Part shown: positions 5,995 through 7,136 of the stretch, piece by piece
Numbering within the stretch: the stretch's first letter is position 1
Layout of the letters: each line of letters opens with the position of its first letter
Assembly: GCA_021786815.1 (NCBI GenBank)
Contig: JAJYMR010000399.1
Coordinates: 1 to 7,136, forward strand
Source: Deltaproteobacteria bacterium
GTDB lineage: Bacteria; Desulfobacterota; Binatia; Binatales; Binataceae
Direction of reading: 5' to 3'
Length of the DNA stretch: 7,136 bases
Made by a program: the position numbers and the translations under genes
The notes under the pieces: model-generated
What the model saw: only the letters and a program-made list of their open reading frames with translations
Told to the model about the DNA's origin: nothing
Database searches by the model: none

Positions 5995-6452
5995 CCGATT
6001 CCAAGCGGCGCAACAGCAAACCCACCCGCAAATCTTCGAAGCCTCACGCGACGAGCGACGCGATCCCCGAGCGTGGGTTGAAGATCGGCGAAGCCGCTCG
6101 CGCGCTCGGCGTCGAGCCCTACGTCCTTCGCTTCTGGGAAACCCAGTTCCCGATCCTCAAGCCCAGGCACAGCCGCTCGCGCCATCGCTTCTATCAGGCG
6201 AGCGACATCCAGACGTTACAGGTCATCAAGCGCCTGCTTCACAGCGAAGGTTTCACCATCGCGGGAGCGAACAAGTATATCCGCCAGCACGGGATGGACG
6301 CGCTCGTCCGTGGAGCAAAGCCGGCGGCGCAACCGGCTCCAAAAGAAAAACCCGATTCCTCCGACGGCCCCGGTCCGGCGCGCGACCACGTGCGTCAGGT
6401 TCTCGAACAGGTCCGCCGCGACCTCGAATCGCTGCACCGGATGCTCGGTTAA
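5991..6452 (+). CDS. MerR-family helix-turn-helix regulator coupled to ihfA
   Basis: A 153-residue protein. After a basic, probably disordered tail (1-28, rich in Lys, Arg and Ser) comes a MerR DNA-binding domain: LKIGEAARALGVEPYVLRFW (30-49) as the helix-turn-helix, PRHSRSRHRFY (58-68) as the wing, and a second helical pair, SDIQTLQVIKRLLHSEGFTI (71-90). A Pro/Ala/Lys linker (110-130) leads to a short heptad-like helix (131-152) that could dimerise. There is no cysteine anywhere, so it is not a thiol- or metal-sensing MerR of the classical kind, and no ligand domain is visible. Its ATG overlaps the ihfA stop as ATGA and has no good ribosome binding site, so it is probably translated by coupling. 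MerR-like genes of this kind often follow ihfA in deltaproteobacteria; the target genes are unknown. Confidence 0.9.
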   Translation: MTDSKRRNSKPTRKSSKPHATSDAIPERGLKIGEAARALGVEPYVLRFWETQFPILKPRHSRSRHRFYQASDIQTLQVIKRLLHSEGFTIAGANKYIRQHGMDALVRGAKPAAQPAPKEKPDSSDGPGPARDHVRQVLEQVRRDLESLHRMLG

Positions 6453-6469
6453 GCGGTTGCCTCGCCCCT

Positions 6470-7136
6470 TTAGCGGCGCACTGAAGCGAGCCGTCCCGCG
6501 TGATCCTGCCCCGCTTCGGGACGCGGTCCGAGAATCTCGGCAAGTTCCCCGCGGGCAACCGTCTCGCGTTCGAGAAGCGCCTGGACCAGCCGGTCCAGAC
6601 GTTCGCGCGCGTCGGTCAGCATCCGGAGGACTTCCTGATGCGTCTGCTCGATAAGGCTCTGGACTTCCTGGTCGATACGGGCGGCTGTGGCTTCGCTGTA
6701 CTCACGGCCCTGTGAGATCTCGTAGCCGAGAAAAGGCTGTTCCTCGTCGGCCTTGAAGGCGACAAGCCCGAGATTTCCCATCCCCCATCGCGTCACCATC
6801 CGGCGCGCCAGCCGCGTCGCGGCGACAAGGTCGTTCTCGGCGCCGGTCGTCACCTCGCCAAAGACGATTTCCTCGGCGCTTCGTCCGCCGAGCATCACGG
6901 CAAGCCGCGCCATCAGATAGGAGCGGCTGTAGTTATGGCGGTCCTCGCCCGGAACCTGTTCGGTCAGGCCGAGCGCCTGGCCGTGCGGCACGATCGTCAC
7001 CTTGTACACGGGGTCGGCGGCCGGGTTGAGCCATGCGACCACCGCGTGGCCGGATTCGTGATACGCGACAACCCGCCGCTCCTCGGGATTGGCCAGTTGT
7101 TGGCGTGCCACGCCCAATCGGACTTTCTCCTCCGCC
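6470..7136 (-). CDS. ftsH: ATP-dependent zinc metalloprotease FtsH, C-terminal part (5' end cut by window)
   Basis: Membrane-anchored AAA+ protease that degrades misfolded membrane proteins and some regulators. Only the last 221 residues are present, covering the M41 peptidase domain; the transmembrane helices and AAA+ module lie beyond base 7136. The zinc site HESGH is encoded at 7046-7060 (residues 26-30 of the visible part). The third ligand is Asp102 in TGAENDLVAATRLARRMV, 76 residues after the first His, matching the family's spacing. Other family segments are KVTIVPHGQALGLT (45-58), LGGRSAEEIVFGEVTTGA (82-99), TRWGMGNLGLVAF and ARIDQEVQSLIE. The last 20 or so residues after LAEILGPRP are poorly conserved, as is usual. 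The frame runs off the window with no start codon needed. Its TAA (6470-6472) faces the MerR gene stop across 17 bases. Confidence 0.97.
   Translation of the reverse strand, partial: AEEKVRLGVARQQLANPEERRVVAYHESGHAVVAWLNPAADPVYKVTIVPHGQALGLTEQVPGEDRHNYSRSYLMARLAVMLGGRSAEEIVFGEVTTGAENDLVAATRLARRMVTRWGMGNLGLVAFKADEEQPFLGYEISQGREYSEATAARIDQEVQSLIEQTHQEVLRMLTDARERLDRLVQALLERETVARGELAEILGPRPEAGQDHAGRLASVRR

Noticed and set aside
6500..6715. A + strand 71-codon frame opposite the 3' end of ftsH
   Set aside because: It is antisense to conserved FtsH sequence and matches no family.

Overview
This window is a conserved translation locus from a GC-rich Gram-negative bacterium. On the + strand the order is thrS (3' part), infC, rpmI, rplT, pheS, pheT, ihfA, and a MerR-family gene. 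On the - strand the 3' part of ftsH converges on the MerR gene. Third codon positions are strongly G/C. The combination of an IHF-alpha gene after pheT, a coupled MerR-type gene after it, and a PheS of the Cys4-insert type suggests a deltaproteobacteria-like lineage (Desulfobacterota, Myxococcota, Binatota or a relative). That placement is inference, since no rRNA or species marker is present.

Layout. Positions 1-858 hold the C-terminal 285 residues of threonyl-tRNA synthetase, including motifs 2 and 3 and the anticodon-binding domain. Positions 859-907 hold a small GC hairpin followed by a strong Shine-Dalgarno sequence. infC follows and appears to start at the rare codon AUC at 908; its frame has no ATG, GTG or TTG before 1022. 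rpmI (bL35) and rplT (bL20) come next. An 11-bp stem with a T tract (2111-2144) then separates the ribosomal genes from pheS. pheS and pheT overlap by ATGA. ihfA follows 48 bases after pheT, and the MerR-like gene overlaps ihfA by ATGA. Only 17 bases separate the MerR gene from the end of the opposing ftsH.

Together the genes supply two aminoacyl-tRNA synthetases, the initiation factor that checks start codons, two 50S proteins and a nucleoid protein, in one apparent transcription unit. Two points look regulatory. The AUC start fits IF3 autocontrol as known for E. coli infC, which uses AUU. The hairpin before pheS fits termination or attenuation that sets pheST expression apart from the ribosomal genes. 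No RNA gene, mobile element, CRISPR array or long repeat was seen, and no gene-free stretch exceeds about 110 bases. I found no sign of a wholly new system; the points of interest are details of control and of active-site sequence.
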